Shown one piece after another: positions 42,984 through 52,481 of a DNA stretch of 61,077 bases. The notes under the pieces are model-generated. The model ran no database searches and was not told the DNA's origin. It saw nothing but the letters and a program-made list of their open reading frames with translations. The DNA is from Alphaproteobacteria bacterium (GTDB taxonomy: Bacteria; Pseudomonadota; Alphaproteobacteria; Micavibrionales; Micavibrionaceae). A program made the position numbers and the translations under genes. Where the stretch lies: the NCBI GenBank assembly GCA_017999645.1, contig JAGNLJ010000007.1, positions 64,207-125,283 of the forward strand. The letters run 5' to 3'. How positions within the stretch are numbered: position 1 is the stretch's first letter; each line of letters opens with the position of its first letter.

Positions 42984-44468
42984 CTACATGCTTTCATCGC
43001 TTGGTGCCGGATCTTTCGGCAATGCGCAGATCTGCATGGAAACATCAACTGCCTTGATCTTCTCGGGAAGTTTAATCCGGACTTTGTTCAGTTCGGCATT
43101 CTTCTCCATTACAGGAAAGAGAGTATAAAACTCACCATCGGCAGGGTAACGGGGCGAGCGATCGAATTTCACGATTTTTGTCAGCCCTTCTGCACCGTTC
43201 TTATAGTGAAATTTGACTTTAAAATCCTCTTTCATCGGCTTTGCAAAGGAAAGATGCAGATATAAATCCTTATTGCTCTCCAGTGTAGCTTGTCGCGGGT
43301 CTTGCCCGGCAGGGAACGAGCCGTAAAGACCGCCATCCTCTGATGCATAAAGCGCGTTATTATCGGTTACATTTTTAAAATCGCCCTTGGCGACCGCATG
43401 ATCGCGGCATTCGCCATAGGCGGCCGGGATGGCCTGGCTGAACACATTCGTGTCCATGATATCAAGATTGTAATAACCCGGAATTTCCCAGATGACGATT
43501 TTAGGCTTTCCGTTTTTGTAGTGCGCGGAATTCATATAGGAAACAATGCTGGTATCAATACCAGCGCCGCTGTAAGCGAGATTCATAACATCAGCCGACA
43601 GATATTCTTTTAAAAACCCTTCAAAATTGGCTTGTGAAGAATCGGTAACGCTGTTGCTGGTCCCGAGAAGAACGACCTGCGGCTCGCCATTCTCGCCGAA
43701 AAGTGCCTGCTCGTTGCCCGTTGCGCTGGCGGGAACTGTTTCATAATTCTGTGCCATTTCTGCAGGAACGCTCGTTCCGCATATTTTTTTAAACGCGCCA
43801 TTATAGGAGCTTTTGTATTTTTTCGGCTCCTCGGCCTTGGTGACATAGCTTATTTTTGGAATTTGGCTGTAGATAGGGAGGGTTTTAATTTCTTTTGCAG
43901 CCTTCTGCGCGGCGATCCGCGCGCCATCAGAACTCCAGTGGTGATTACGCATATAGAAAAATTTGCCGTTCACCTCGTCACGATCAATTCCAACAATATC
44001 GATACCGGCGCTTTTTGCGTTGCTTATAAACGCTTCATAAGCATCCCACGATGCTTGCAGTTTATCATCGCCATATAGTTTTTGATCGGCAGGCAAAAGT
44101 TCATCAGAGTGAATCATGCCCCGCACCGGCGGCATGACAATAACCAGTTCTGCATTGTTCGCTCGCATGGCCTCTTGCAGGGCTAAAAGCCTCTCATGGG
44201 TGGCCTCGCTAATGGTCCAGTTTCTTCGGAAATCGTTTTTTGTGCGGAATATCCAGCCATTCTGGCCGGGAATGAGGGTAGCGTAGGTCTGAGCTCCCTT
44301 ATCCTTATAGGCCTGTTCATTGGCCATATCAGGGCAAAAGGAATTGCTTAGCTCGTTTTGAGAGGGTTTTGGCGCGGTGAGCCAAAAGGCGGCAGCGGTG
44401 CTAGTGCCGGTTAAGGCGAAAATCGCAGCGCCAGTCAGAATGTTCTTTAAAGTTGAAGTTCGTTTCAC
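42984..44468 (-). CDS. AlgX-like protein, copy 2, with Asn at the catalytic Asp position
   Basis: This 494-residue paralogue of copy 1 has the same order: signal peptide (LTGTSTAAAF), SFCPDMANEQ start, SGNH domain with LLGTSNSVTD (Ser271), and a C-terminal beta module with FDRSPRYPADGEFYTLF. The motif that should give Asp-x-His reads RNHHWSSDGAR, that is Asn175, His176, His177. P. aeruginosa AlgX uses Asp174, His176 and Ser269, so the Asp is replaced by Asn. It may be weakly active or have become a binding or scaffold subunit. It is transcribed on its own, toward algI. Confidence 0.88.
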   Translation of the reverse strand: MKRTSTLKNILTGAAIFALTGTSTAAAFWLTAPKPSQNELSNSFCPDMANEQAYKDKGAQTYATLIPGQNGWIFRTKNDFRRNWTISEATHERLLALQEAMRANNAELVIVMPPVRGMIHSDELLPADQKLYGDDKLQASWDAYEAFISNAKSAGIDIVGIDRDEVNGKFFYMRNHHWSSDGARIAAQKAAKEIKTLPIYSQIPKISYVTKAEEPKKYKSSYNGAFKKICGTSVPAEMAQNYETVPASATGNEQALFGENGEPQVVLLGTSNSVTDSSQANFEGFLKEYLSADVMNLAYSGAGIDTSIVSYMNSAHYKNGKPKIVIWEIPGYYNLDIMDTNVFSQAIPAAYGECRDHAVAKGDFKNVTDNNALYASEDGGLYGSFPAGQDPRQATLESNKDLYLHLSFAKPMKEDFKVKFHYKNGAEGLTKIVKFDRSPRYPADGEFYTLFPVMEKNAELNKVRIKLPEKIKAVDVSMQICALPKDPAPSDESM

Positions 44469-44540
44469 GCGTATGATCCTGCAGTTTAAAAAGATTGGAA
44501 ATTCATAGCTTTTGAAGGCCTTTTCTAATGGTCGGCAGGG

Positions 44541-44554
44541 TCGGAAAGTTCCGA
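44541..44554. promoter_or_regulatory. Perfect palindrome upstream of the second algX and wecB
   Basis: TCGGAA-AG-TTCCGA lies midway in the 185-base divergent gap. On the minus strand it also contains GGAACTTTC, the same start as the algD -35; CATT follows after 17 bases. It could be an ECF-type promoter of algX copy 2 or an operator. No clear wecB promoter is seen, only a TATAAA near 44614. Confidence 0.35.
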
Positions 44555-44653
44555 TTATATGAAAAATAAATTCAGAAGGGCCGTTTATCTCATTATTCTC
44601 TTGAAACCACTGGTATAAAGTTTTTAGGTGGCGTCAACGCAGGAACAGAGATA

Positions 44654-45772
44654 ATGCCTGAACAAATGGACATTCTTGTTGTCGCCGGGGCGCGGCCAAA
44701 TTTTATGAAAATTGCCCCGATCCTGAGAGCCATGGCCTCCAGCAAAATTTTGTGCGGACGCTTGATTCATACAGGTCAGCATCATGATGACGCCATGTCG
44801 GGAAGTTTTTTCCGTGAACTGGATATTCCCGAGCCCGAGGAAAATCTGGGAGTCGGGAGCGCTCCTCGCGAGGCGCAAATCGCAGAAATCATGCGCCGGT
44901 TTGAACGGGTCGTCGAGAAAATTTCCCCGCGGGCGGTATTGGTCGTTGGCGATGTCAATTCAACGCTTGCCTGCGCCCAGGTGGCGGCAAAGAAAAAAAT
45001 TCCTGTCATCCATGTTGAAGCTGGCTTGCGCAGTTTTGACCGCGCGATGCCTGAAGAAATAAACCGCGTCTTAACCGATGAGATTTCGGATTTTTTATTT
45101 ACGACCGAACGTGAAGCCGATGAAAATCTTGTTAAAGAAGGAATCGCGCCGGAGAAAATTCATTTTGTAGGCAACGTTATGGTCGATTGTTTGGAGCATA
45201 ATCTCATGCGCGCAGTCAGCGTCGCAGGAACATTTGCGGCGCAGAATGTAAAAATATCACCTTCAAATTTCGCGCTTCTCACATTGCACCGGCCATCTAA
45301 TGTTGACGATCCGGCTACGCTTAAAGGCTTGCTGGGTGCCTTGCATGAGATTGGCGAGCAAATGCCGGTTATATTTCCGGTTCATCCGCGCACGAAGGAA
45401 TCCATTACGCGCTTTTCACTCGGTCATTATTTCAATGACAACCGGATATTCCTTATTCCTCCTCAAACCTATCTGTCGATGCTGGGGCTTATGAAAGAGG
45501 CTAAAATTGTTATGACTGATTCCGGCGGTCTCCAGGAAGAAACCACGGCGCTTGGTGTTCCTTGCTTTACGCTGCGCGAAAATACCGAGCGTTGGGTTAC
45601 TGTCAATGAAGGCACTAACACTTTGGTTGGGACCTCGCCTCAAGCCTTGCTCTCGGCGTTCGAAAAGTTTATGAAAGGGGACACCAAAAAGGGCGCTTGC
45701 CCGGAATTATGGGATGGCAATGCCAGCCGCCGGATTATATCGGTGCTCGAGAGCGAATTATCGGAATATTAG
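44654..45772 (+). CDS. wecB: UDP-N-acetylglucosamine 2-epimerase (non-hydrolysing)
   Basis: This 372-residue GT-B fold enzyme starts near MDILVVAGARPNFMKIAPI. The family sites follow: HTGQHHDDAMS, VHVEAGLRSFDRAMPEE, TLHRPSNVD and VMTDSGGLQEETTALGVP. It interconverts UDP-GlcNAc and UDP-ManNAc, which enters enterobacterial common antigen-like or capsule sugars. No WecC dehydrogenase is adjacent; algD-type enzymes are specific to GDP-mannose. It heads a nine-gene, tightly packed rightward operon ending at 56259. AGGAACAGAG is the ribosome site. Confidence 0.94.
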   Translation: MPEQMDILVVAGARPNFMKIAPILRAMASSKILCGRLIHTGQHHDDAMSGSFFRELDIPEPEENLGVGSAPREAQIAEIMRRFERVVEKISPRAVLVVGDVNSTLACAQVAAKKKIPVIHVEAGLRSFDRAMPEEINRVLTDEISDFLFTTEREADENLVKEGIAPEKIHFVGNVMVDCLEHNLMRAVSVAGTFAAQNVKISPSNFALLTLHRPSNVDDPATLKGLLGALHEIGEQMPVIFPVHPRTKESITRFSLGHYFNDNRIFLIPPQTYLSMLGLMKEAKIVMTDSGGLQEETTALGVPCFTLRENTERWVTVNEGTNTLVGTSPQALLSAFEKFMKGDTKKGACPELWDGNASRRIISVLESELSEY

Positions 45773-45774
45773 AA

Positions 45775-47730
45775 ATGTCAGAAGTTAAGAAATACCTGCA
45801 CAATCCACTTTTACAATGGCTTTTCATTCTCCTTTTTTTAATAGCCATTCGTGGTTCGGAAGGATTGGGCGAGCCGGTCAGTATTGACGTGAATGACACA
45901 ATTGTTTTCTCTGAAATTCTGTCTAACCCGTCATTTCCCCCTGAATCAATCAGCGCCCAATTCATTCAGTCTACAAAAGACATGGGACTTGCGGTATTGC
46001 CCGGCAAAGTAATGCATGACGCTGGAATTCCACCGCAATCCCAGTTTGTAATCTTATATGTCATACAAATGGCGGTATTATCGCTCGGCCTGCTGATCTT
46101 TTTTTCGGCTTTCGGTCGAAGCCCCGGATTTATTTTTCTGGCGGTTCTGATCGCATATTTATCCGCCTTCACGGGCTTCGGTCGTTATCTGGCCATCGCC
46201 GCCGGCTTCAAAATCGTCAGTTCTGGAATGGCGCTCGCCGTGGGCTTTATGGTTCTCGGCCTCCATCTGCACGGAAAGCGCTATGCCGCAGCGATAGCTG
46301 CTTCCTTGCTCGCTGCTTACCATCCGACGCACGGCTTCGTTTTGCTGTCTATGCTGGGAGTGCATGCGCTTTGGGAAATATATGCGCGTAAGCAAACAAT
46401 GAATGAGTTGTTCAAACTGGGTGCCGTTACCCTTACCGCGCTTTTACCCTTCATATGGTTTGTTCTTCTCAGGCTGCCCGCAAAATCTGATTTCGATCAC
46501 GCCGCCTGGTGGTCCTATGTTTTCAACAAATCAAGCAATCTCACGCCGTTGCAGGATGGATTGCTGGTGGTCGTCGCGATTATGGCTGCGCTTGTTTGCG
46601 GACTTGTTGCACTACGAGCGAGGGCACGTGTCGGCGGTTCTGAAATCAGTACGCGGGCATCGACGGTAATCATCGTAACAATGATCTCGTGGCTCGTGCA
46701 GATCCTGGCCTCGGAAGTTTTCCGCTCTATCCCTTTAACACAATTGGCGCTTACCCGTTCCACTCCTTATGCCGTGCTTGTGTTAACGGCTCTCCTCGCC
46801 GAGCAGGCCTATTACGCATTTACGAAGGGCAGCGACAAGGACAAGCTCACCGGTTTGCTATTAATTCTCGGATCAATGGGGGCTGCGCTGTCCTCGAAAC
46901 TGCCATGGCTCGGCATTCCAACAAATATATCGCCTCTGATTGAGCTTGATATCTTTAATCAGGACCAGATTGTAAATCACGCGAGCCTTGCTCTTATTGT
47001 CGCCGCGCTTGCATGGTGGATGTGGCAACCGCATTTGCAGGAAAAAGACAGGCAGAAATGGACTAAAATTCTTATCGCTGCAACGGTCTTTTCAGTTGTA
47101 TTTTTTGGTCTTCGGACCTGGTCTTTGGCTGTTGGTCTCATTTTGCTCATGAATTGGAAGCCTGCCTGGATATCAAAAATTCCTGCATCAAATATTCTTA
47201 TTTATGGTTTGTTGGTTGTGGGCACGATTTTCATGCTTCTCACTCGCGATCCATGGAAGTTTGATCGTATCGAGAAAGTAAACGATGTAGTAATGACGGT
47301 AAGAGAGTATGTCCCTCAGGACGGCATGGTTCTTGTTCTTCCGTTTCGTAACTTCACGGGTGAGTTTATTCTGCCTGAGCGTGCGACATTTCTTGGCTGG
47401 GGTGAAAGCCAGTATCTATTTTACAATCCTCCGCTTGCCGAGGAGGTTTGGAAGCGCGCTGCCTTGCTGGGCGTTGAGCCCGTTGAAAATGATCCGTCCT
47501 GCGCGGCGTGGCTCTGGAAAACCATGTGCCGCCGTCAGTTTTTTGCAGGCGAGGCTGGAGAAAATAATAAAATATGGCGGAAGAACATAAAAGAGATTCG
47601 CAAACGCGCGCCGTCGCTTTCGCATGTCCTGATGCCGCAGGAAATGATCTGCGATGGCGACAAAGTAGTTGCACGCACCAACGGCCTTGCGCTGGTGCCC
47701 ATTAAGGGAGTAGCGCGGTGTGCGGGATAG
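45775..47730 (+). CDS. Polytopic membrane protein, possibly GT-C-like
   Basis: I start at ATG 45775 (MSEVKKYL), 2 bases after wecB, rather than the longer frame inside wecB. The 651-residue product has about 12-14 membrane helices. A periplasmic loop follows the first helix and contains DVNDTIVFSE; a soluble C-terminal part of about 140 residues has LPERATFLGWGESQYLFYNPP. This plan is like GT-C glycosyltransferases that use polyprenyl-phosphate sugars, with an acidic first loop. Sequence identity to a named family is not evident to me. It overlaps asnB by 13 bases. Confidence 0.7.
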   Translation: MSEVKKYLHNPLLQWLFILLFLIAIRGSEGLGEPVSIDVNDTIVFSEILSNPSFPPESISAQFIQSTKDMGLAVLPGKVMHDAGIPPQSQFVILYVIQMAVLSLGLLIFFSAFGRSPGFIFLAVLIAYLSAFTGFGRYLAIAAGFKIVSSGMALAVGFMVLGLHLHGKRYAAAIAASLLAAYHPTHGFVLLSMLGVHALWEIYARKQTMNELFKLGAVTLTALLPFIWFVLLRLPAKSDFDHAAWWSYVFNKSSNLTPLQDGLLVVVAIMAALVCGLVALRARARVGGSEISTRASTVIIVTMISWLVQILASEVFRSIPLTQLALTRSTPYAVLVLTALLAEQAYYAFTKGSDKDKLTGLLLILGSMGAALSSKLPWLGIPTNISPLIELDIFNQDQIVNHASLALIVAALAWWMWQPHLQEKDRQKWTKILIAATVFSVVFFGLRTWSLAVGLILLMNWKPAWISKIPASNILIYGLLVVGTIFMLLTRDPWKFDRIEKVNDVVMTVREYVPQDGMVLVLPFRNFTGEFILPERATFLGWGESQYLFYNPPLAEEVWKRAALLGVEPVENDPSCAAWLWKTMCRRQFFAGEAGENNKIWRKNIKEIRKRAPSLSHVLMPQEMICDGDKVVARTNGLALVPIKGVARCAG

Positions 47731-49625
47731 CCGGTTTTTCCGGCTTTAAGGGCGATTCCGCCAGCATAATTGCACGTATGATTGGCAGCATCGCCCACCG
47801 CGGCCCCGACGATGAAGGCGCTTTGGTGACCGGAAGTACAGCCATCGGCATGCGCCGTCTTTCAATCATCGACATAGCGCATGGAAAACAGCCCATCGCA
47901 ACGCAGGACGGCAATTTATCGATTGTCTTTAATGGTGAAATTTATAATCACGCTGATATCCGCCGCGAACTCGAGGCGCTCGGCTGTGTCTTTCAAACGC
48001 AATCCGACACCGAAGTAGTTCTGCAGGGATATAAAATATGGGGCGCGGATTGCCTTTCACGCCTGCGTGGTATGTTTGCATTTGCAATTTATGATCGCCG
48101 TGATGAAAGCTTTTTTATCGCGCGCGATCGCATCGGGATAAAACCGCTTTACTATGCGTCTCTAAAGGGCCAACTGATTTTTGCTTCGGAAATAAAATCC
48201 CTGCTGCAGCATCCCGATCTCCCGCGCGAGGTTAACCCTGCCGCTGTCGATGAATACCTGTCGTTGCGTTATGTGCCGGGGCCACATACTATATTCAGCC
48301 ATATTAAAAAATTCCCTCCGGCTCATTTCATGGTCTGGCGAAAAGGTGCGGGCGATTTAAAGCGCTACTGGAGTCCGGATAGCCGATCAACATGGAACGG
48401 TAGCAAGGTAGAAGCGCAGGAAGCTTTCGACCATGCATTTGATGAGGCCACTCGCATCCACATGCTCAGTGAACGCCCAGTAGGCGCGTTTTTATCGGGC
48501 GGACTTGATTCAACCGCTATCGTCGCGTCTCTAATAAAGCAATTCCCTCAGCAACTGAAAACATTTTCGGTTGGCTTCGGCTGGGAAGGGGATGAACTAT
48601 CGACTGCCGCTGCCTCGGCAAAACTTCTCGGCACCGATCATCATGAAATAATCTGCGGTGCTGAAGACACATCGCTGCTCGGCAAAATAGTCTGGAATCT
48701 GGATGAGCCAATCGGTGATGGCATCGTTCTGCCGATGTATCTACTCTCAAAGCTTGCTGCCAAAAAAGTCACCGTCGTCCAGAGCGGAGAGGGGGCCGAT
48801 GAAATCCTTGGTGGTTACTTCATGCACCGTGTGATGAAATGGGCGTCGATCTATTCCCGCTCCGTTCCAAAGCTGGTTCAGTCGGGCGCCGTCATGCCGC
48901 TGGTCAGTGCCACACCAGCTTCCCTGCTGAACCACGCCTTCGATTATCCCGGCGATCTGGGTGAGGCAGGAAAAAAACGTCTTATCGAATTTTTATCCGT
49001 ACTTGGCCGTAATTCCACCGCTGAGCAATACCACTTCCTGATTTCCCTCTTCAGCGAAACTGACAAACGTGCTTTCTACACGCCGGAATTCCAGGCGCAG
49101 CTAGGCTCTCATGACAAGGCGCGGGAAGAAAGCGCCTTGCTCGATTTTAACAAGATGCTTTCGCTTCAATTCGAGCACTGGCTGCCCGACGACATCCTTT
49201 GCAAGCTGGACAAAATGACCATGGCGCATTCGCTTGAGGGTCGGGTTCCGTTCCTGGACCACCAATTCGTGGAGCTTGTTATGTCTATGCCGCCGGGATA
49301 TAAGAGTGGCCTTAGGGGAAACAAGCTCTTATTGCGCAATTACTTAGCGAAAACGAGGGCTTCGGGATCGGCCAAACATAAGAAAAAGCCTTTCTATATC
49401 CCTATAAATCAGTATCTTACCTCGGAACCTCTTAAAGGCATGGTCGATGAGCTGTTGTCAGAGGGGTCAGTTAAAAAGCGGGGTCTTTTTCGCTGGGAAG
49501 CGATCCGGGATTTACGGCAGGCCGCCGATCAGCCGGGCTTCTTATTCGGCAAACAGATTTTCTCGCTGGCGGTGCTGGAACTATGGTACCGAATTTTTAT
49601 CGATAAAGAACAAGGCTGGCTATGA
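47718..49625 (+). CDS. asnB: Asparagine synthetase (glutamine-hydrolysing) family protein
   Basis: This 635-residue protein begins MCGIAGFSG, so Cys2 is the glutaminase nucleophile. The class II amidotransferase domain covers about residues 1-200. The synthetase domain has the PP-loop SGGLDSTAIV and QSGEGADEILGG. The family makes asparagine, but copies inside exopolysaccharide loci are common and often thought to amidate uronic or amino sugars. Here it lies between a membrane protein and a methyltransferase gene, so a glycan-modifying role is plausible. That role is inference. It overlaps the next gene by ATGA. Confidence 0.9.
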   Translation: MCGIAGFSGFKGDSASIIARMIGSIAHRGPDDEGALVTGSTAIGMRRLSIIDIAHGKQPIATQDGNLSIVFNGEIYNHADIRRELEALGCVFQTQSDTEVVLQGYKIWGADCLSRLRGMFAFAIYDRRDESFFIARDRIGIKPLYYASLKGQLIFASEIKSLLQHPDLPREVNPAAVDEYLSLRYVPGPHTIFSHIKKFPPAHFMVWRKGAGDLKRYWSPDSRSTWNGSKVEAQEAFDHAFDEATRIHMLSERPVGAFLSGGLDSTAIVASLIKQFPQQLKTFSVGFGWEGDELSTAAASAKLLGTDHHEIICGAEDTSLLGKIVWNLDEPIGDGIVLPMYLLSKLAAKKVTVVQSGEGADEILGGYFMHRVMKWASIYSRSVPKLVQSGAVMPLVSATPASLLNHAFDYPGDLGEAGKKRLIEFLSVLGRNSTAEQYHFLISLFSETDKRAFYTPEFQAQLGSHDKAREESALLDFNKMLSLQFEHWLPDDILCKLDKMTMAHSLEGRVPFLDHQFVELVMSMPPGYKSGLRGNKLLLRNYLAKTRASGSAKHKKKPFYIPINQYLTSEPLKGMVDELLSEGSVKKRGLFRWEAIRDLRQAADQPGFLFGKQIFSLAVLELWYRIFIDKEQGWL

Positions 49626-50317
49626 TCGGCATAGAAGAAGACAAGATGTGGACCTCGTGGCAGGAAGCGGCGCCGCGCATCTACGACAAGACCTATTATT
49701 CCGGCAATCCGCTGGTCAGCAAGGTTAATAATGCCGGGCACTGGCTGCTCGAAAAACCCTTCGGACCGGACACGCATTTTGACCGCGTGCTCGAAGTAGG
49801 GGCGGGAACCGGCTTCCACCTGCAGCAGGTCAGGCACAAATTCAAAGAATATGTGATGACGGATATTTCCACCGACCTGCTCGATCAGGCGCGCAAGCGT
49901 CATGCAGGACGCAAAGATGTAAGTTACGACATTCAGGATGCAACAGCTCTGAAGTATCCTGATAATTCGTTCGACCGCCTGATCTCTGTTTACAATCTTG
50001 AGCATTTGCCGCAGGCCCACCGCGTGCTGCGTGAATGGAGCCGTGTTCTGAAACCCGGCGGCACGCTCAGCATTTCAATCCCGCTGGATGGTGGCGTGGC
50101 ATGGCGTTTGGGCCGTTATCTGACGACGCGCCGTTCATTCGCGCGCGAAGGTCTTGATCTCAATTACATTATCGCGCGGGAGCACGTGAATCCTTCCTAC
50201 AATCTTATTTCGCTGATCCGTCATTATTTCACGGACATACAGGCGGTGTACTTCCCGCTGCGTATTCCGATGGTCGATCTCAATTTGGTTTACAGCTGCA
50301 ACATTAGGGTGAAATAA
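49622..50317 (+). CDS. Class I SAM-dependent methyltransferase
   Basis: This 231-residue protein has motif I VLEVGAGTGFHLQQV near residue 58, then YDIQDATALKYPDNSFDRLISVYNLEHL (motif II-III) and VLKPGGTLSISIP. The fold is that of Methyltransf_11/25 enzymes. In this operon a sugar or lipid-linked oligosaccharide is the likely substrate, but nothing shows which. It is coupled to asnB by ATGA and followed after 4 bases by the two-domain oxidoreductase. Confidence 0.88.
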   Translation: MIGIEEDKMWTSWQEAAPRIYDKTYYSGNPLVSKVNNAGHWLLEKPFGPDTHFDRVLEVGAGTGFHLQQVRHKFKEYVMTDISTDLLDQARKRHAGRKDVSYDIQDATALKYPDNSFDRLISVYNLEHLPQAHRVLREWSRVLKPGGTLSISIPLDGGVAWRLGRYLTTRRSFAREGLDLNYIIAREHVNPSYNLISLIRHYFTDIQAVYFPLRIPMVDLNLVYSCNIRVK

Positions 50318-50321
50318 CGCC

Positions 50322-52481
50322 ATGAAGGCTGTCCTGCAGAATTTCAAAACAGGTGATATGGCGGTCGAGGACGTTCCTCCGCCTACATTAAAGCCGGACG
50401 GCGTTCTGGTTTCGAACGTTGCTTCTCTCGTCTCAGCCGGAACTGAAAAGGCGATCATTGAACTCGCTAAAATGAATCCATTGCAGAAGGCGCGTGCGCG
50501 GCCTGATCTAGTCAAAAAAGTTCTCGCGAAAGCTGGGCAGGAAGGTTTGCTGGCGACTGGCCGCATTGTTATGAATCTCGTCAGCGCGCCTTTGCCGCTC
50601 GGCTATTCATGCGCCGGGATTGTAACGCAGGCGGGCAGCCGCGTTGCCGACATCGCGCCCGGCACCCGCGTCGCCTGCGCTGGTCTCGGATATGCCAATC
50701 ACGCCGAAACCGTTTATATCCCGCGCAATCTCCTCGTTCCCATTCCTGACAATGTTTCGTTTGAAGATGCCGCTTTCGTCACGGTCGGTGCGATTGCCCT
50801 CCATGGCGTCCGTCAGGCCGAACTGACACTTGGTGAAACGGTTGTCATCATAGGCATGGGACTGGTCGGTCAGATCACAGCGCAGATTTGTGCTGCGTCC
50901 GGTTGTCGCGTTTTCTGCATTGATCTGGATTCATCAAAAGTCGATCTTGCAAAATCTCTAGGCGCAGATGACGGTATCGCAAGCGGCGATAACGCAGCGC
51001 TTAAGGGCGCTGTAATGGCATTCACCAATGGCAAAGGCGCAGACGCAATCCTGATCACCGCAGGCACCAAGAGCAGCGCACCTATTGCGCTGGCACCCGA
51101 ACTGGCACGCGACCGCGCCCGTGTCGTCGCTGTCGGTGATGTCGGCCATGATGTCCCCCGTCGCGCTTATTACGAGAAAGAAATCGATCTGCGTCAGTCG
51201 CGCTCTTATGGCCCGGGCCGCTACGACCCGAACTACGAGGAAAAAGGCCAGGATTACCCGCTCGGCTATGTGCGCTGGACGGAAAATCGGAATATGGAGG
51301 CGTTTCTCGATCTCATCGCGCGTGGCCGTGTGCAGTTAAAGCCGCTGCTCACGCATCGCTTCGAAGTGGCCGAAGCGCAAAAAGCCTATGACCTGCTGTT
51401 AGGTGAAACGAAACAGCCATATATCGGCATCCTTCTGGATTATGATCCTGAAAAGAAACAATCATCGAAGATCCAGATCGCTCCAATAAAAACACACGCG
51501 AAAAAATACGGCGAGATTTCGCTTGGCGTCATCGGTGCCGGGCAGTTCGCGCAAGGCGTATTGCTGCCCGCCCTTAAATCTGTGAAAGGTGTTAATTTCC
51601 GTTCTTTCGCCACGGGCAGCGGCCTTACAAGTGTAAACGTCGCACGCAAATACGGCGCAGTGAATTGCACATCCGATTATAATGAAATTCTTTCCGATCC
51701 TGAGGTGGACGCCGTCCTGATCGCCACGCGCCATGACAGCCATGCGGGCATGGTTGCTTCGGCTCTTCGTGCGGGAAAGCATTGCTTCGTTGAAAAACCG
51801 CTCGCCATCGATCAGGCAGGCCTTGATGAAGTCGTTAAAGCCCAGAAAGAAAGCGGTTGCACGGTCTTGACCGGTTTTAACCGCCGTTTCTCGCCACTGG
51901 CTCTGCGCCTCCGTAGTGAAATGAGCGGCAATCGTCTGGTCATGCAATACCGCATTAACGCAGGCTTCATCCCCGGTTCGCACTGGCATCAGGACACCGA
52001 AACAGGCGGTGGCCGGATTATTGGTGAAGTTTGCCATTTCATCGATACGATGCAATTCATATGCGGTGCTGACCCTGTCAGTGTTTCAGTCAAAGCCGTG
52101 ACTGACGGCAATTCCCCTTCAGATCCTGACAATATTATCATTAGCATCACGTTCTCTGACGGCTCGATTGGCACTATTGCTTACATCGCTTCGGGTGATC
52201 CGGCTTTCCCTAAGGAAAGACTGGAAGTGTTTGGTGGTAACAGAGTTGGCGTTATCGATAACTGGCGCAAACTCCTTATTCAGGGTCACGGCAAACAAAT
52301 CAAGCAACGCTGCTGGCTGCAGGCTGAAAAGGGCCACGCACAGGAAATGGCGGCTTTCATAGAAGGCATAAAAAAAGGCGAGTCTGCAATTAGTTTCGAA
52401 AGCCAGGTGATGACTACGCTAACAACGTTCGCCATTCAAAAGGCACTGCGCGAAAGCGGCGCATTGCAAGTGAATCCATGA
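50322..52481 (+). CDS. Two-domain oxidoreductase: zinc-type alcohol dehydrogenase fused to Gfo/Idh/MocA
   Basis: This 719-residue fusion has a medium-chain dehydrogenase-like N-terminal half (residues 1-380) with VVIIGMGLVGQITAQIC and FTNGKGADAILITAG. The Gfo/Idh/MocA half starts near residue 400 with LGVIGAGQFAQGVLLPAL, then FVEKPLAIDQAG and TGFNRRFSPLA. Such bi-domain proteins recur in polysaccharide loci. They probably do two redox steps on a nucleotide sugar or uronate; the substrate is not known. The stop overlaps the next gene by ATGA. Confidence 0.9.
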   Translation: MKAVLQNFKTGDMAVEDVPPPTLKPDGVLVSNVASLVSAGTEKAIIELAKMNPLQKARARPDLVKKVLAKAGQEGLLATGRIVMNLVSAPLPLGYSCAGIVTQAGSRVADIAPGTRVACAGLGYANHAETVYIPRNLLVPIPDNVSFEDAAFVTVGAIALHGVRQAELTLGETVVIIGMGLVGQITAQICAASGCRVFCIDLDSSKVDLAKSLGADDGIASGDNAALKGAVMAFTNGKGADAILITAGTKSSAPIALAPELARDRARVVAVGDVGHDVPRRAYYEKEIDLRQSRSYGPGRYDPNYEEKGQDYPLGYVRWTENRNMEAFLDLIARGRVQLKPLLTHRFEVAEAQKAYDLLLGETKQPYIGILLDYDPEKKQSSKIQIAPIKTHAKKYGEISLGVIGAGQFAQGVLLPALKSVKGVNFRSFATGSGLTSVNVARKYGAVNCTSDYNEILSDPEVDAVLIATRHDSHAGMVASALRAGKHCFVEKPLAIDQAGLDEVVKAQKESGCTVLTGFNRRFSPLALRLRSEMSGNRLVMQYRINAGFIPGSHWHQDTETGGGRIIGEVCHFIDTMQFICGADPVSVSVKAVTDGNSPSDPDNIIISITFSDGSIGTIAYIASGDPAFPKERLEVFGGNRVGVIDNWRKLLIQGHGKQIKQRCWLQAEKGHAQEMAAFIEGIKKGESAISFESQVMTTLTTFAIQKALRESGALQVNP

